Source of the DNA: Paenibacillus sp. OVF10
GTDB taxonomy: Bacteria; Bacillota; Bacilli; Paenibacillales; Paenibacillaceae
NCBI GenBank assembly: GCA_022836915.1
Contig: CP094668.1
Location: 6,944,001-7,008,000, forward strand
Direction: 5' to 3'
DNA length: 64,000 nucleotides
Shown: piece after piece, positions 10,282 through 25,200 of the stretch
Position numbering within the stretch: the stretch's first letter is position 1
Layout of the letters: the number at the start of each line of letters is the position of its first letter
Notes under the pieces: generated by a model
The model's input: only the letters and a program-made list of their open reading frames with translations
Databases searched by the model: none
Told to the model about the DNA's origin: nothing
Translations under genes and position numbers: made by a program

Positions 10282-13200
10282 TTAAAACGCGAATTCGATC
10301 GTATCGACGGCACTCTTTGCGCCTGCCGCCGGTTTATGACATTCAATCCGGCTTAGCTCAAGTTGTGGATTTTCCGCAATTTGAGAAAGTACCCGCAGGT
10401 AATCCTCGGTTAAGGTGCGGATCATCGTTTCTTTGAACAGTTTGGTGGCGTAGAAAAAGCCCCCGCTCAGCGCCCCTTCGTTTTCATAAATAAACAACGT
10501 CAGATCAAACTTCGCTTCTTCCAGTTGGTCAAGCTCGTAATTCTTCAGGCTGACCCCTTCCAGTTCGGCGTCTCGTTCTTCGATATTTTGCAAGTCGAAA
10601 ACGGCATCAAACAGTGGGAAGCGGCCAGGCTCCCGCTTAACATTCAAACGCTCCACGAGCTCCTCGAATGGATAATCCTGATTCTCAAAAGCTCCCAACG
10701 CCGTTTCCTTCACTTCATCAAGGTAGGACAGGAAAGTTTTTCGCCTGACGGACGATTGCGGAGCGCCAGTGTATTAACAAACATGCCGATGACCGGCTCC
10801 AAATCGGCGTTAGTTCTTCCCGCCACCGGGGTGCCCACGATTAAGTCTTCCTGCCCGCTGTACTTGGACAGCATCACGGTATATGCCGCAAGCAGTATCA
10901 TGTACAGCGTGCTTTCACGCTCGGCCGCCAATTCACGCAGTCGCGCAGAGAGAGAAGCATCGACATCGAACTCCAGATGCGCGCCTTCATAGTTGCGAAC
11001 TGTAGAACGTTCGTAGTCCATCGGCAGATCCCCGTCGGCAGCTCGCCTTCAAAGGTTTGCAGCCAGTACGCTTCCTGCCTTCCGATCCGCTCTCGGTGGT
11101 CCTCCGACTGCTGCCAAACGGCATAATCCTTATATTGAATGCGTAGTGGCGGCAGTTCTTCCCCGGCGTATAAACTCGAGAACTCATCCATCACAATCGC
11201 CATCGATACGCCGTCCGACACAATATGGTGCATATCGAAAAGGAGAATATACCGGTTCGGCTCCAGTTCGACGACTCCGGCGCGCAGCAGCGGCGGCTTG
11301 CCGAGATCAAACGGACGAACGAAGTTGCGGACGATCTGCTCAACTTGAGCTGCATCCTCTGTATCCGCTTGATGATGCTCAATAGCAAAATCGACCTGCG
11401 GGTAAATCCGCTGAACCGCTTCGCCCTTCACCATTTCAAAACCGGTGCGCAGCGATTCATGCCGTGTTATCAGTTTCCGCAATGCGGCTTCCAACCGGTC
11501 TAAATCAAACTTGCCTTCCACCTGCACCAGTTCCGGCATGTTGTAAAGTTGATCCGCTCCATCCAGCGTGTGCTGAATAAACAGCCGTTTCTGCGCGGAG
11601 GACAGAGGGTAGTACTCTCTCTTCCGCTTGAGGAATGGCCTCATGCTCCCGCCGTTCCATCCGGGCAATCGCATCGGCCATCGCCGCAATCGTGGAGTGA
11701 CGGAATACGTCGCGCAGCGGAGGTTGACGTTTAGTTCCTTAAATACCTTGCCCGCTAGTGTCGTCGCTCGCAGGGAGTGGCCGCCGATGTCGAAGAAGTT
11801 GTCGTAAACGCCAATCTCCTTCACAAGTCCCAGCACCTCCTGCCAAATCACCGCCAGCTTCATTTCCAGCTCATTGCGCGGTGCGACATACTCCGTTCCA
11901 CTTCCCGCTTCCCCTTCCGGCGCTGGCAGCGCCTTCCGGTCCATCTTTCCGTTCGGCGTCAGAGGCAAGCGCTCCAGCTCCACGAAGTACGACGGGATCA
12001 TGTAACCCGGCAGATCCTGTGCCAGCGCACTGCGCAGATCGTTCACCAACAGCTCCGCACTGGTATCCGGTGTGTAATACGCACACAGCGCCTTCTGACC
12101 GTTCGCATCACTTCGAACCAGCACTACCGCTTCACGCACGCCTTCCACCCGCAGCAGCTGCGACTCAATCTCACCCGTCTCGATCCGGTAACCCCGGATT
12201 TTTGCCTGGTTGTCGATCCGGCCAATGAAGTCCACGTTGCCGTCTTCCATCCACCGCGCCAAATCTCCCGTGCGATACATCCGCTCACCAGCGGTGAAAG
12301 GACTGTCTACAAACTTCTCTTCCGTCAGCTCTGGACGGTTCAAGTACCCGCGCGCCACGCCGACTCCGCCGATAACCAGTTCGCCCAGCACGCCGACTGG
12401 CACAGGGTTCAGATGTGCATCCACGATGTAGAATTTCGCATTCAGCCACGCTTTGCCAATCGGCACATGACCTGTCTGCGGCAGTTTCGCCAACAACTCG
12501 TCATAAAAGCTGGAGTCGATTGCTGCTTCCGTCACGCCGTAGGCGTTAATGATGCGGAACAACGAGCCGAAACGTTCCTGCAAGGTCCGGTAATCCGCCA
12601 CGCTGCAACTATCCGAGCTTGTGATCAACAGCTCCATCCCGCTTATATCCAGCCCCTGTTCGTGCACATATTCCATAAACGGTACGATCAGTGCCGGCGT
12701 CGATTCAAAGATGGTGATCCGCTCCCGCTCCATCCAGTGGTGCAGACGAGACGGATCAATCCGGTCTTCCTTAGGCACAATCACCATCGTGCCTCCGTTA
12801 TACAGCGTCCGCGCGATATCACCCACGAACACGTCAAACGAGAAGCTAGCGAGTTGCAACAGCCTTACCGGGAACTGATCCAATCGGTATTCCCGTCGGT
12901 AACCCGCTGCCGTGTTCACCAGACTACGATGCTCGATCATTACACCTTTCGGCTTACCCGTCGTACCTGACGTGTAGATCACGTAGGCCAAATCCTCTGG
13001 ACGAGCTTCATGGAAGCTGTCCAAGCCAGCAACCTTCAGATGACTCGGATCATCGCTGTTCACAGCACCCGTCAGCTCGCCGGAGACTCGATCGGAAGCA
13101 CTGTTGGAGCCTTGTCCGAAGTCCATTGGTGCATTCGCTCGGTCTTCGCTGTATGACGTTTCGTCATCGAGATACAGTACCGTCTCCAGTGCTAGTTCCT

Positions 13201-16200
13201 CTTCGCCGAGCCAGGCTTCGGCACGCTCTCTCAGCGGCGTTTGTGTCAGCAGTACCTTCGCTCCGCTGTCTTCGAGCATAAACCGCACCCGGTCTACTGG
13301 ATATTCCGGGTCGAGCGGTACATAGGCCCCGCCCGCTTTCCAGACGGCCAGTACGGCTACCAGCAAGTCCACCGAACGCTCGGCGAGAATGCCGACGATT
13401 GACTCCCGGCCGATGCCGCTTGTACGCAACGTAGCCGCCAAGCGGTTCGCCCGCTCGTTCAGCTCCGCATACGTTAGGCGATCGTTCTCGTACACGACGG
13501 ATTCCGCTTCCGGTGTGCGTTCCGTCTGTTCCTCGAACAGCCGGTGGAACGCCGTCACAGGAGCCAGTTCTAGCTGCGCTGGATTAAACGCACCGAGAAC
13601 TTGTTCTTTTTCCTCTGCAGTCAGCAAGTTCAGCTCGGCAATCTTCGCATCTGGACGGTTTACAATTGTCACGAGCAGCTGCTCATAATGTTTTGCCAGC
13701 CGTTCAATCGTCTCCCTTTTGTAAAGAGCCGTCGCATATTCAAAGCTGTAATCCAACCCGCCGTTCTCCTCGCCCACATCCAAGCTGATATCAAACTTCG
13801 CAGTATCCAGTACGCTCGGATAAGGAATCAGGCGAAGCCCTTCCAGCTCAAATTGTTCGTTCTCCGTATTTTGCATCGTAAACATCGTATCAAAGAGCGG
13901 ATTACGGCTTAAATCACGGGTGACTTGCACCTTGTCCACCAATTGTTCAAACGGATAGTTCTGATGCTCAAAGGCATGCAGAGTTGTTTCTTTGACTTCG
14001 TTCAGATATGACAGGAATGTTTTTTCCGAAGACGGATAACTGCGAATCGCCAGCGTGTTTAGGAAAATCCCGATCAACGGCTGCACATCTCCATGATTCC
14101 TTCCGGCAATTGGCGTACCAACGATCACGTCTTCCTGACCTGAATATTTGTGCAAAAGCACGTTATACGCCGCAAGCAGCACCATAAACAGCGTCGTGCC
14201 CGTTTCCGAAGCCAACCGTTTCAGGCCGTCGGTTTTTGAAGCGTCGAAGAAAAACTCCATCGTTTGGCCCTCATAGCTCTGTACAGCCGGACGTGGATAG
14301 TCGGTCGGCATTTCCAGCACTGGAAGCTCGCCCTGGAACATGTCCAGCCAATACGCCCCCTGATGCTGAAGCCGTTCCTGCTGCTCCTGCGAATGCTGCC
14401 AAACGGTGTAGTCTTTGTACTGAATGCGCAGCGGCTCCAATGGCTCTCCACCATACAAGCGCACGAATTCTTCAACAAAGATTTCCATTGAAACGCCGTC
14501 AGAAATAATATGATGCATGTCGTACATCAAAATATGGCGTTCCGGAGCCAGCTCAACAAGGCCTACCCTCAGCAGCGGTGGCTTAGCCAAGTCAAACGGA
14601 CGGACGAAACCGTGAACCACCGCTTCGACCTCTTGCTCATCCGCTTGATAGAACTCCACCGCAAAATTCACATCCTGGTAAACTCGCTGTGATGCTTCGC
14701 CATCCATCATTTCGAACCCTGTGCGCAACATTTCATGCCGCGCCACGAGCTTACGGAACGTTTCTTCAAACCTTGCCCGGTCCAAAGCACCCTCCAGCAG
14801 CATCGCTTCCGGCATGTTGTAGCTAAGCTCCGCACCTTCCAGCTGATTCAGGATAAAGAGACGTTTTTGAGCAAAAGATTGCGGGTACACCTCTCGGTCA
14901 TCCGCCACCGGAATGGCAACGAATGTCTGCTCATCCAGCCGGGAAATGGCCGCCGCCATGCTCTCAATCGTGGAATGCCGGAACACGTCGCGCAGCGGCA
15001 AATCCACGTTCAACTCTTTATGAATCTTGCTGACCAATGTTGTCGCCCGCAGGAATGCCCGCCGATGTCGAAGAAGTTGTCGTGAACACCAATCTCCTTC
15101 GTAAGCCCCAGCACTTCCTGCCAAATCACCGCCAGTTTCATTTCCAGCTCATTGCGCGGTGCGACATACTCCGTTCCACTTCCCGCTTCTCCTTCCGGTG
15201 CTGGCAGCACCTTCCGGTCTATTTTCCCGTTCGGTGTCAGAGGTAGACGCTCCAGCTCTACGAAGTACGACGGGATCATGTAACCCGGCAACTCCTGTGC
15301 CAGCGCATTGCGCAGATCGTTCACCAACAGCTCCGCACCGGTCTCCGGCGTGTAATATGCACACAGCGCCTTCTGCCCGTTCGCATCACTTCGAACCAGC
15401 ACCACCGCTTCGCGCACACCTTCCACCCGCAGCAGCTGCGACTCGATCTCACCCGTCTCGATCCGGTAGCCCCGGATTTTTGCCTGGTTGTCAATCCGCC
15501 CGATGAAGTCCACGTTGCCGTCTTCCATCCACCGTGCCAAGTCTCCCGTGCGATACAACCGCTCACCCTCGGTGAAAGGACTGTCTACAAACTTCTCTTC
15601 CGTCAGCTCTGGACGGTTCAAGTACCCACGTGCTACCCCAACGCCGCCGATGACCAGCTCGCCCAGCACCCCGACCGGCACCGGGTTCAGATGCGCATCC
15701 ACAATGTAGAGTTTCGCATTCAGCCACGCTTTGCCGATTGGCACATGGCCTATCTGCGGTATCTTCGCCAACTCCTCGTCATAGAAACTGGAGTCAATTG
15801 CCGCTTCCGTCACACCGTAGGCGTTAATAATGCGGAACAACGAGCCAAACCGTTCCTGTAAGGTCCGGTAATCTGCCACACTACAACTGTCCGAGCTTGT
15901 GATCAACAGCTCCATACCGCTTAACTCCAGCCCCTGCTCATGCACATGCTCCATGAACGGCACGATCAGTGCTGGTGTTGATTCAAAGATCGTCACTTGC
16001 TCCCGCTCTATCCAGTAGTGCAGACGAGACGGATCAATCCGATCGTCCTTCGGTACAATGACCATGGTGCCTCCGTTATACAACGTGCGTGCGATATCAC
16101 CCACGAACACGTCAAACGAGAAGCTGGCGAGCTGCAACAGCCTTACCGGGAACTGATCCAACCGGTATTCCCGTCGGTAGCCCGCTGCCGTGTTCACCAA

Positions 16201-19200
16201 GCTGCGATGCTCAATCATCACACCCTTGGGCTTGCCCGTCGTTCCCGACGTGTAGATGACATACGCCAAATCCTCCGGACGGGCTTCATGGAAGCTGTCC
16301 ATGCCCACAACATCAGCATCAGTTGGATGACTTTCGCCACCACCGTTCACAGCCCCCGTCAGTTTGCCGGAGACTTTACCGGAAACCATGCTGGAGCTAA
16401 GCATTGCATTCTCCCGGTCTTCGCTGTACGACGTTTCTTCGTCGAGATACAGCACCGTCTCCAGTGCCAATTCCTCTTCGCTGAGCCAGGATTCGGCACG
16501 CTCTCGCAGCAGCGTTTGTGTCAGCAGTACCTTTGCTCCACTGTCTTCAAGCATGAACCGCACCCGGTCTGCCGGATAATCCGGATCAAGCGGTACATAC
16601 GCCCCTCCCGCTTTCCAGACGGCCATCACGGCCACCAGTAGGTCCACAGAACGCTCGGCGAGAATGCCAACAATCTCCTCCCGGCCAATGCCGCTTCCGC
16701 GCAGCGTAGCCGCCAAGCGATTCGCCCGCTCGTTCAGCTCCGCGTACGTTAGGCGGTTATTTTCATACACTACGGCCTCCGCTTCCGGCGTGCGTTCTGC
16801 CTGTTTCTCAAACAGCCGGTGGAACGCGGCCACAGGAGCCACTTCCGATTGCGCCGGGTGGAACGCGCCGAGAATTTTCTCTTTTTCATCTGCCGTCAAC
16901 AAGTTCAGCTCAGCGATCTTTGCATTCGGACAGCTTACGATCGCCGCAAGCAAATGTCCAAAATGAATCGACAGCTGCCGGATCGTACTTTCTTTATAAA
17001 GAGCCGTTGCGAATTCAAAGTTGCACTCCAGCCCGCCATTTTCTTCCGTAACATCCACACTCAGATCGAACTTGGCCATACCATATTCGCTAGGGTACGG
17101 GGACAATTTCAGCCCTTCCAGCTCAAACTCTGACTCCTCCAGGTTTTGCAGGAGAACATCGTGTCAAACAGCGGGTTGCGGCTCAAATCCCGACTAACCT
17201 GCACTTTATCGACGAGTTCTTCGAACGGATAATTCTGATGCTCGTAAGCGCCTAAGGTCGTTTCTTTCACTTCTTCCAAATACGACAGGAAGGTCTTCTC
17301 CGAAGCTGGATAATTGCGGATCGCCAGCGTGTTGACGAACATTCCGATCAAAGGCTGCATGTCGCCGTGCGTTCTGCCCGCAATTGACGTGCCAACGATC
17401 AAATCATCCTGACCTGTGTATTTATGCAAAAGCACGGTATATGCGGCAAGCAACACCATATATAACGTCGTTCCTCTTTGAGCGGCCAGCTGCTTCAAGC
17501 CTTCGTTCGTTGCCTCATCCACGAAGGACGTCAGCGTATGTCCCTCATAGCTCTGTACAGCAGGACGCGGATAGTCCGTTGGCATTTCCAGAACCGGCAG
17601 CTCGCCCTGGTAACGGTCCAGCCAGTAAGCTTCCTCACGTTTCAATTGCACTTTTTGCTCGTCCGATTGCTGCCATACCGCATAGTCCTTGTACTGAATG
17701 TGCAAAGGCTCTAATGACTCACTGCCATACAGACGAACGAGTTCCTCAACGAACACGTCCATCGAAACCCCGTCGGAGATGATATGATGCATGTCAAACA
17801 TCAGTAAATAACGATCGGCTGCCAGTTCTACGAGCTCGGCACGCAGCAACGGTGGCTTCGCCAAGTCGAAAGGTCGGATAAAAGCCTGCACGACTGCAGA
17901 CGCTTCTTCCTCGTTCGCATGACGGCACTCGACGGCAAAATCAACGCTTTCGTAAATACGCTGTACCGCTTCGCCTTGTACGATCTCAAATCCGGTTCGC
18001 AACGTTTCATGACGTTTGATCAATCCGCGGAAAGCTTTCTCCAGCAGGCTATGGTCAATCGATCCTTCGAGCAACAGCACTCCCGGCATGTTATAGCTCT
18101 GATCGGCTCCTTCCAGCTGATTCAGGATAAACAGCCGCTTCTGAGCTGAGGAAAGTGGATAATACGCTCTTTCGTCTGCCAGCGGAATCGACGAGAACAA
18201 CTGCTCTTCAATCCGGGAGAGGGCGAGAGCCATCTCTTCGATCGTTGAGTAGCGGAATACGTCGCGCAGAGGCAACTCGACGTTCAACTCCTGATGCACC
18301 TTGCTCACCAGTGTCGTTGCCCGCAGGGAATGGCCGCCCAAGTCAAAGAAGTTGTCATGAACTCCGATGTGCTCCAATCCAAGCACGCTTTTCCATATTT
18401 CAGCCAAGCTGGCTTCCAACGGAGTCCGAGGTGGAGTACGTCCTTCGCCCGGCTGCAGGCTCTCCTCAGGTGCCGGGAGGGAGCGGCGGTCGACCTTGCC
18501 GTTCGTCGTCAGCGGGAGCCGCTCCAACTGGATCAGGTAAGCCGGGATCATATAGGCCGGCAGTTCCTGGGAAAGCACGCTCTTCAGCTCAGCCGCCGGA
18601 AGATCACGGTCCGTTTCATAATAGGCGCAAAGCTGCTTCTCTCCGGAGGTGTTTTCCCGCGCGAATACCGTCGTTTTCCGAATTCCCTCCACTTTCTGAA
18701 GCTGAGCTTCGATCTCGCCCAGCTCAATACGGAAGCCGCGGACTTTCACTTGATCATCCGTCCGCCCCACGTATTCAATCGTGCCGTCCGGTAGCCATTT
18801 CGCCAAATCCCCTGTCCGGTACATGCGCTCTCCCGGCACAAACGGATGGTCCACAAATTTCTCCGCCGTCAGCTCCGGCCGGTTATTGTAGCCCCCTACC
18901 AAGCCTTCTCCGCCGACGCACAGCTCCCCGGCCACACCGATCGGCAGAAGTTTATTCTGGCTGTCGACGATATACACCGTCGTATTGCTGATCGGCCGTC
19001 CTATGGGTACGGTAACCGCGGACTCATCGACAAAGTCGACTGGAAGGTACGTGGTATAAACCGTGCTTTCCGATGGGCCGTACAGGTGATTGAGCCTGCC
19101 CGGTCCGATATGAGCGAGCGCTTTACGCACATGGCCAACCGACACGCGCTCTCCTCCGAACAAAATCGCCCGGACATCCCGCAGGCAGTCGACGTTCACA

Positions 19201-22200
19201 TCCACAAGGACGTTGAAGAAAGCCGTCGTAATCAGCATGACCGAAATTCGCTCGCGCTGGATGAGATCCGCCAGCTGGCCGATCTCCAGCAAAGTCTCGT
19301 GGGGAACCAGCACCAACCGTGCACCGTTGGTCAAAGCGCCGAAAATATCAAAAATCGCTCCGTCGAACGAATAGCTTGAAAGCTGGAGTACATGATCCCG
19401 CTCAGTGATATCGATATAATTCGTATTTCGCACGATCCGCACGATATTGCGGTGCGAAACAAGGTTGCCTTTTGGCTTGCCCGTCGTGCCTGACGTATAG
19501 ATGATGCAAGCCAGATCTGTCGCTTCGTTGCCCGGATTTAGATTTGTGCGGTCCTCGTGATAGAAGGACTCGTCATCCAGGAAAATCACGGAGTCCGAAC
19601 CTGCCAGACGCTCGCGCAATCGGCTTTGCGTCAGCATGACCTGCGCACCCGAATCCTCGATCAAGAAACGGATACGCTCCTCGGGATATTCCGGGTCAAT
19701 CGGTACGTAAGCCGAACCAGCTTTGTGTGCCGCCAGCATACCCACCACCATTTCGATGGAACGCTCAGCCATAATAGCTACCAGACGGTCTTTGGATATC
19801 CCGTGGCTACGCAAGGTATGAGCAAGACGGTTAACGCGTTCGTTCAGCTCGCGGTAGGTCAGCTCTTGCCCATTCAAGGAGATGGCAGCTGCATCCGGGA
19901 TGCGCGCCGCCTGCTCTTCGAACAATTGAATAAGCGTTTTCCCGCGTGGAAATTCCGTGGTGGTATCGTTAAAACGTCCGAGAAGATCAGCCTTTTCCTC
20001 CTCCGTCACAAGTTCCAGCTCGCCCACGGTAATTTCCGGGTTATCCGCCACCTGCTCCAGCAAATGAACGAGATGCCCCTTGAGCCGCTCAATACTATCT
20101 TTATCAAACACTTCGGCGTTAAAGTCGAACCGAATTTCAATATCGTCTCCCGGCACCACGGTGACGTTGAAGTTATAGTTTGTCTGCTCCTCCATCTGAA
20201 CATCAGCGATCGTCAGGTCGCCGTGCTGCTGGTCCCCGCCTGCTCCATCTGCTCGTCCACCGGATAGTTCTCAAAAGCGATGATATGGTTGATCAGGTTC
20301 TGCTTTTGCACGCTGCGGGCCTGAATTTCATACAGCGGATAGTAATCATAACGCCCGGACTCCAGCGCCCGCTCTTGAAGCTTCGCCATCAGGTCGGCGA
20401 ACACGGTGTCCGCTTCGCTTGTGACCCGGACCGGCACCGTATTGATGAACAACCCGATCATGGACTCAATGCCCGGGATTTCCGCCGGTCTTCCGGCCAC
20501 GACGCTGCCAAATACGGCATCGTTTGTTCCATTATATTTTTGCAGCATCACGCCCCAGATAGCTTGCAACAGTGTATTGACCGTAACCAGGCGCTGTTTC
20601 GCCACCCGGTCCATCCGCTCGCTCAAGTCCTTGCCCAGCTCGGCGGTGACGTGATCAGCCGTAAATCTGCCGTTGGGCGCCAGTTCCTTTTGTCCCGGGA
20701 GTACGGTTTGCCCTTCATAACCTGCCAGGAATCCCATCCAATAGGCTGATGCCGCCTGATCATCCTGTTTCTCCAACCATTCGATATAGGCCCCATAATC
20801 CGATCCCTTATCTCCCGCTGACTGCTCGCCGGATGTCAAGGCCGAGTATGCCTCAAACAGCTCCTGTGTCAGCTGAGCCAGGCACCAGCCATCCATCAAA
20901 ATATGTTGGAAACTCCACAGTACATGATAGCTTTGCTCTTCGGTGCGCAGGATCGTGAACCGAACGAGCGCGTCATGTTCCATGTCGAAGCCGCGAAGCT
21001 TGTCCTCCTCGGCCTTTTTATCCAAGTAAGCTTGTTTCTCGTCCACCTGCAAATGAAGCAGCTCTTCATATTCAAAACCCACCGGCTTGTCGCGGTATAT
21101 GATTTGCAACGGCTCGCCCGCCGGTCCTTTCACAAAATTCGCCCGCAGCACCAGATGACGTTTCGCAAGCTCCATCCAACTCCTCTCAAAAAGCTTGACG
21201 TCGAGCGCTCCCCGCATCGTAAACCGCGTCTGCTCAAAGTAAGCTGACGTTTGCCGGTCAAGCGCGCTGTGGAACCACATTCCCTTCTGCATCGGCGTAA
21301 GTGAGTAAATATTTTCGATTTCCGAGAGATGGCCCGAGCGCTGGGCGATTTGCTCCAATTCTGCAATGGTCAAGCCTTTAAATTGAACGTCGCTCGGCGT
21401 CAATTCAGTGTTTTCTTTGCCTGCACAGTGGATAATGAGGTCTCGGAGACTGTGCTCAAGTTGCTGAGCGAAGGCTTCCATCGTTTCCTTGCGATACTGT
21501 TTCTGGCTGTAGCTGAGATCGAGCGATAAAGCGCCGTCCAGCACCATACCGTTGATATCCAGCACAAAGCTGCGGGCCTGCCGGTCGCTAGCCGGGCTGC
21601 CGCTGGAATAAGAAGATATACCGATCTCGTCTTGGTTGACATCATCGTCGAACTGACCGAGGTAGTTAAAATTAATTTCCGGCTCTGCGCCCCAAACCAA
21701 TCCATCCTCCGATTTCGAGAGATAGCGACATATACCGTACCCGAGCCCCTTGTTCGGAATGCGACGCAAGTTTTCCTTGACCTGTTTAATCTGATATGCC
21801 AAATCTCGGTCGGTTTCCGGCTCCAGTACGACCGGAAACTTGGTCGTAAACCAGCCAACTGTACGCGTGATGTCGATATCCGTTCCGATCGATTCACGTC
21901 CGTGTCCTTCGAGATTGATCCGCACCCGTTCGTGCCCCGTCCATTTGTGTAAGGCTATTCCGAGCGCCGTTACCAAAATATCATTCATTTCGGTGTTGTA
22001 GGCACGGTGAACCCGCTTCAGTAGCAGCTCCGTTTCTTCAGGAGTCAAACGGACAAACAGCGATTCGCTGTCATACTGCGTCGTAACGTCCGCCTCCATA
22101 TCCTTCGGCACGGCCAGAACCTCCATTTGTTCCACGGCCTGCCAATAGGCCCGTTCCTTCGCTATCTCCGGACTTTGCGCGTAAGCAGCCAGCTGCTCGG

Positions 22201-25200
22201 ACCAAGTGCGGTACGCATCTGTTTTCGCCGGGAAACGAATTTCCTCGCTTTTTCCAGTCTGCTCGTAACCTAGAGCGAAATCCTCCATCAAAATGCGCCA
22301 AGACACGCCGTCTACCACAGCATGATGAACCGCGAGCAGCAAATGATCTCCGTCCTCGCACTGGAACAGTCCCGCCTTCATGAGGGGCCCGTTCTCCAGA
22401 TCGATGCCTGCTTGAATGCCCGTTGCCTTCGCTTCCACAACCTGCGTGGGATTCTCCGCATCCTTAAAGTCGAACACGTCCAGCGTGAACAGCCCACCAT
22501 CCTGAATCGCTCGGGTTAACGCACTAAACCCTTGTTCCGTCTTGCAGAACACCATGCGCAAGGCATCATGATGCTCGGCCAGCTTTTGCAGCACCTGATA
22601 CACTGTCTCTTCGTTGAAGCGTTCCTTCCGATAAAACATCACCGACTGGTTGAAATGATGCGGGTCCGCAAAGGAACTCTCGAAAAACCAATGCTGAATC
22701 GGTGTCAAAGCCGTTTCACCCGTTATTTCGCCTTGATCGATGGTACGTCTGATCGGTTTCACATGCAGGCTGAGCTGTGAAATCGTCGGATATTTGAATA
22801 AATCCCGGATTTCCAGCTTGTACCCGGCTTGATGAAGCCGCGAAGATACTTGAATGGACTTGATCGAGTCTCCGCCGAGCTCAAAGAAATGATCCGTTAC
22901 CCCAACACGATCGGCGTTCAATACCGCCTGCCACACAGCAGCAAGCGTTCGCTCAGTTTCATTGCGGGGAGCTACGTAAGCGCCACCGGTCAGTGCGTTT
23001 CCTTCCGGGGCAGGCAAAGCCTTACGATCAATTTTATCGTTCGGCGTGAGTGGCATCCGCGGAAGCTGAACAAAATGTGCCGGAATCATGTAATTCGGCA
23101 ATTTTTGCGCCAGCGCGCTTCTCAGCTCGCCGAGCGTAAGAGGGAGGCTCGCGACCAGGTAAGCGCACAGTTCTTGCCCACTTTTGCCTTCCCGCGCGAT
23201 CACAATCGTCTCCTGCACCGAGTCGATCTTCAGAAGTTGCTCTTCAATCTCACCGACCTCGATTCGGAATCCACGGATTTTCACCTGATGGTCGATCCGG
23301 CCCAAGTACTCCATATTACCGTCCGGCAGCCAGCGGGCGAGATCTCCTGTCCGGTATAGGCGTTCTCCCGGCGCAAACGGATGTTCCACGAACTTCTCTG
23401 CCGTCAGCTCCGGTTGGTTCAGGTAACCTCTCGCAAGCCCCACGCCTGCCACGCACAGCTCGCCGTCCACTCCCGGAGGCACAAGTTGCAGGTGGGCATC
23501 CAAAATAAAAATCTGATGATTAGCCAGCGGGCGCCCAATCGGAATAACTCTTCGCTCCGGCTGCTGCTCATCCGCATCCCAAAGCGTCGTAACAATCGAA
23601 GCCTCGGTAGGGCCGTAAGCATTGAAATAGTGAACCTTCGCTTTCCACTGCTGCACGAATTCGGCTGATACCGCGGAACCTCCCGTTACAAGCTTTGTTA
23701 AGCTGGGAAGACGGTCCGGGTTCAAATGAGCGCTGTATGTCGGAGGCAAAATCGCCGCCGTAATCGCATGCTCGTTCATATAACTCTCGAACAGACGAGT
23801 GTCGAGAATTGTTTCGGCCGTCGGGATGTACAAAGCCGCGCCAAAATAGAGTGCTTTGAAAACTTCCCAGCAGGATGCGTCGAAGGACAAGCTCGCAAAT
23901 TGAACGATCCGGTCTTGCTCCGTGATGCCCAGCCTGTCTGCGAACATCAGCTTCAAGCTGACCAAACCACGATGCTCCAGCATGACCCCTTTGGGTTTGC
24001 CCGTTGTACCTGACGTATAAATGACATAAGCAAGATCGTTTGGACCGCTGGCCGCCTCCAGGTTCGAGCCATCGTCGCTATAGGCCTGCTTGTCATCTAG
24101 CGCCAATACGGTCCCTTCGAACGGGACTTGCTGTAACAGCTCTCTTTGAGTCAGCAGCAGCTGCGCGTTCGAGTTCTCCAGAATGTAGCGAATACGTTCT
24201 TCCGGGTACTCCGGGTCGATCGGCACGTAGGCACCACCAGCTTTCAGAACCGCCAGAATTCCAATGACCGTCTCGAGCGATCTCCTGACCATCAAGCCTA
24301 CCAACTGATTAGGCAGCACGCCGACCGATCGTAGCGTACGCGCCAGCTGGTTCGCCCGTTCGTTCAACTCTGCGTATGAAAGACGCTGCCCCTCAAAAAC
24401 AACCGCCGTCGCCTCGGGCACACGCTTCGCTTGCTCCTCCACAAGCTGATGAATCGTCCGATCACGAGGATAGTCCTTCTCGGTATCGTTAAAGCTTTGC
24501 AGTAATTTAAATTTTTCGTCCTCCGACAGCATGTCCGCTCGCACGATGTCCAGCTCCAACTCATGAAGCCCCACGGACAGCAGGCGATTCAGATGGCCAA
24601 CGACCCGATTCATGAACTCGGAGTCATATAAGTGCTCGTTATATGACAGCGCTAGCTGTATCGTCCCGCCGGTTAAACTGAATTCAAAGGAACAGTCCGT
24701 GACCACGTTTTGCCCAATTTCGTCCAGATGCAGCTCCTTAAGGGATACTAGCGTATGGACGAAGGGTATCCCTTCTGCATATTGCAGATCCAGCTTCTCC
24801 GTCATTTTCAAGAACGGAATATGTTGATGCTGAATGGCTTCCGGCAAGGAAGTCCTCAGTTCGCTCAGCAGCGTCTTAAAAGTTGCCCCCACCGAAAGCG
24901 AGTTTTTCAAAATGACCGTATGATTAACGGATCGACGCGTCTCCCCCTTTTCGGCACAACCGGCATGCCGACCAGAATTTCTGAAGCTCCTGTATATTTA
25001 TGCAAGAGTGCCTGAACACCAGCGAGCAAAATCATAAAAGCAGCCAGCGGAGCACCCTTGCTCATTTGAAGGACACGCTGCGCCGCTTCCTCCGAAAGCG
25101 AACCGCCAACGGTTTTCACATTGGGCACCAGGGAGTTTGGAGCTTTGCTGTAAGGCAACCGCGTCAAGGTATAATCGTCACTACCGAATTTTTCGTTCCA

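Noticed and set aside
11777..12970. A 397-residue open frame on the + strand across the Dab9 module, and many similar ones
   Set aside because: Antisense shadow of the pmxA A domain in GC-rich DNA; the product is Arg/His/Gln-rich with no domain and no ribosome site.
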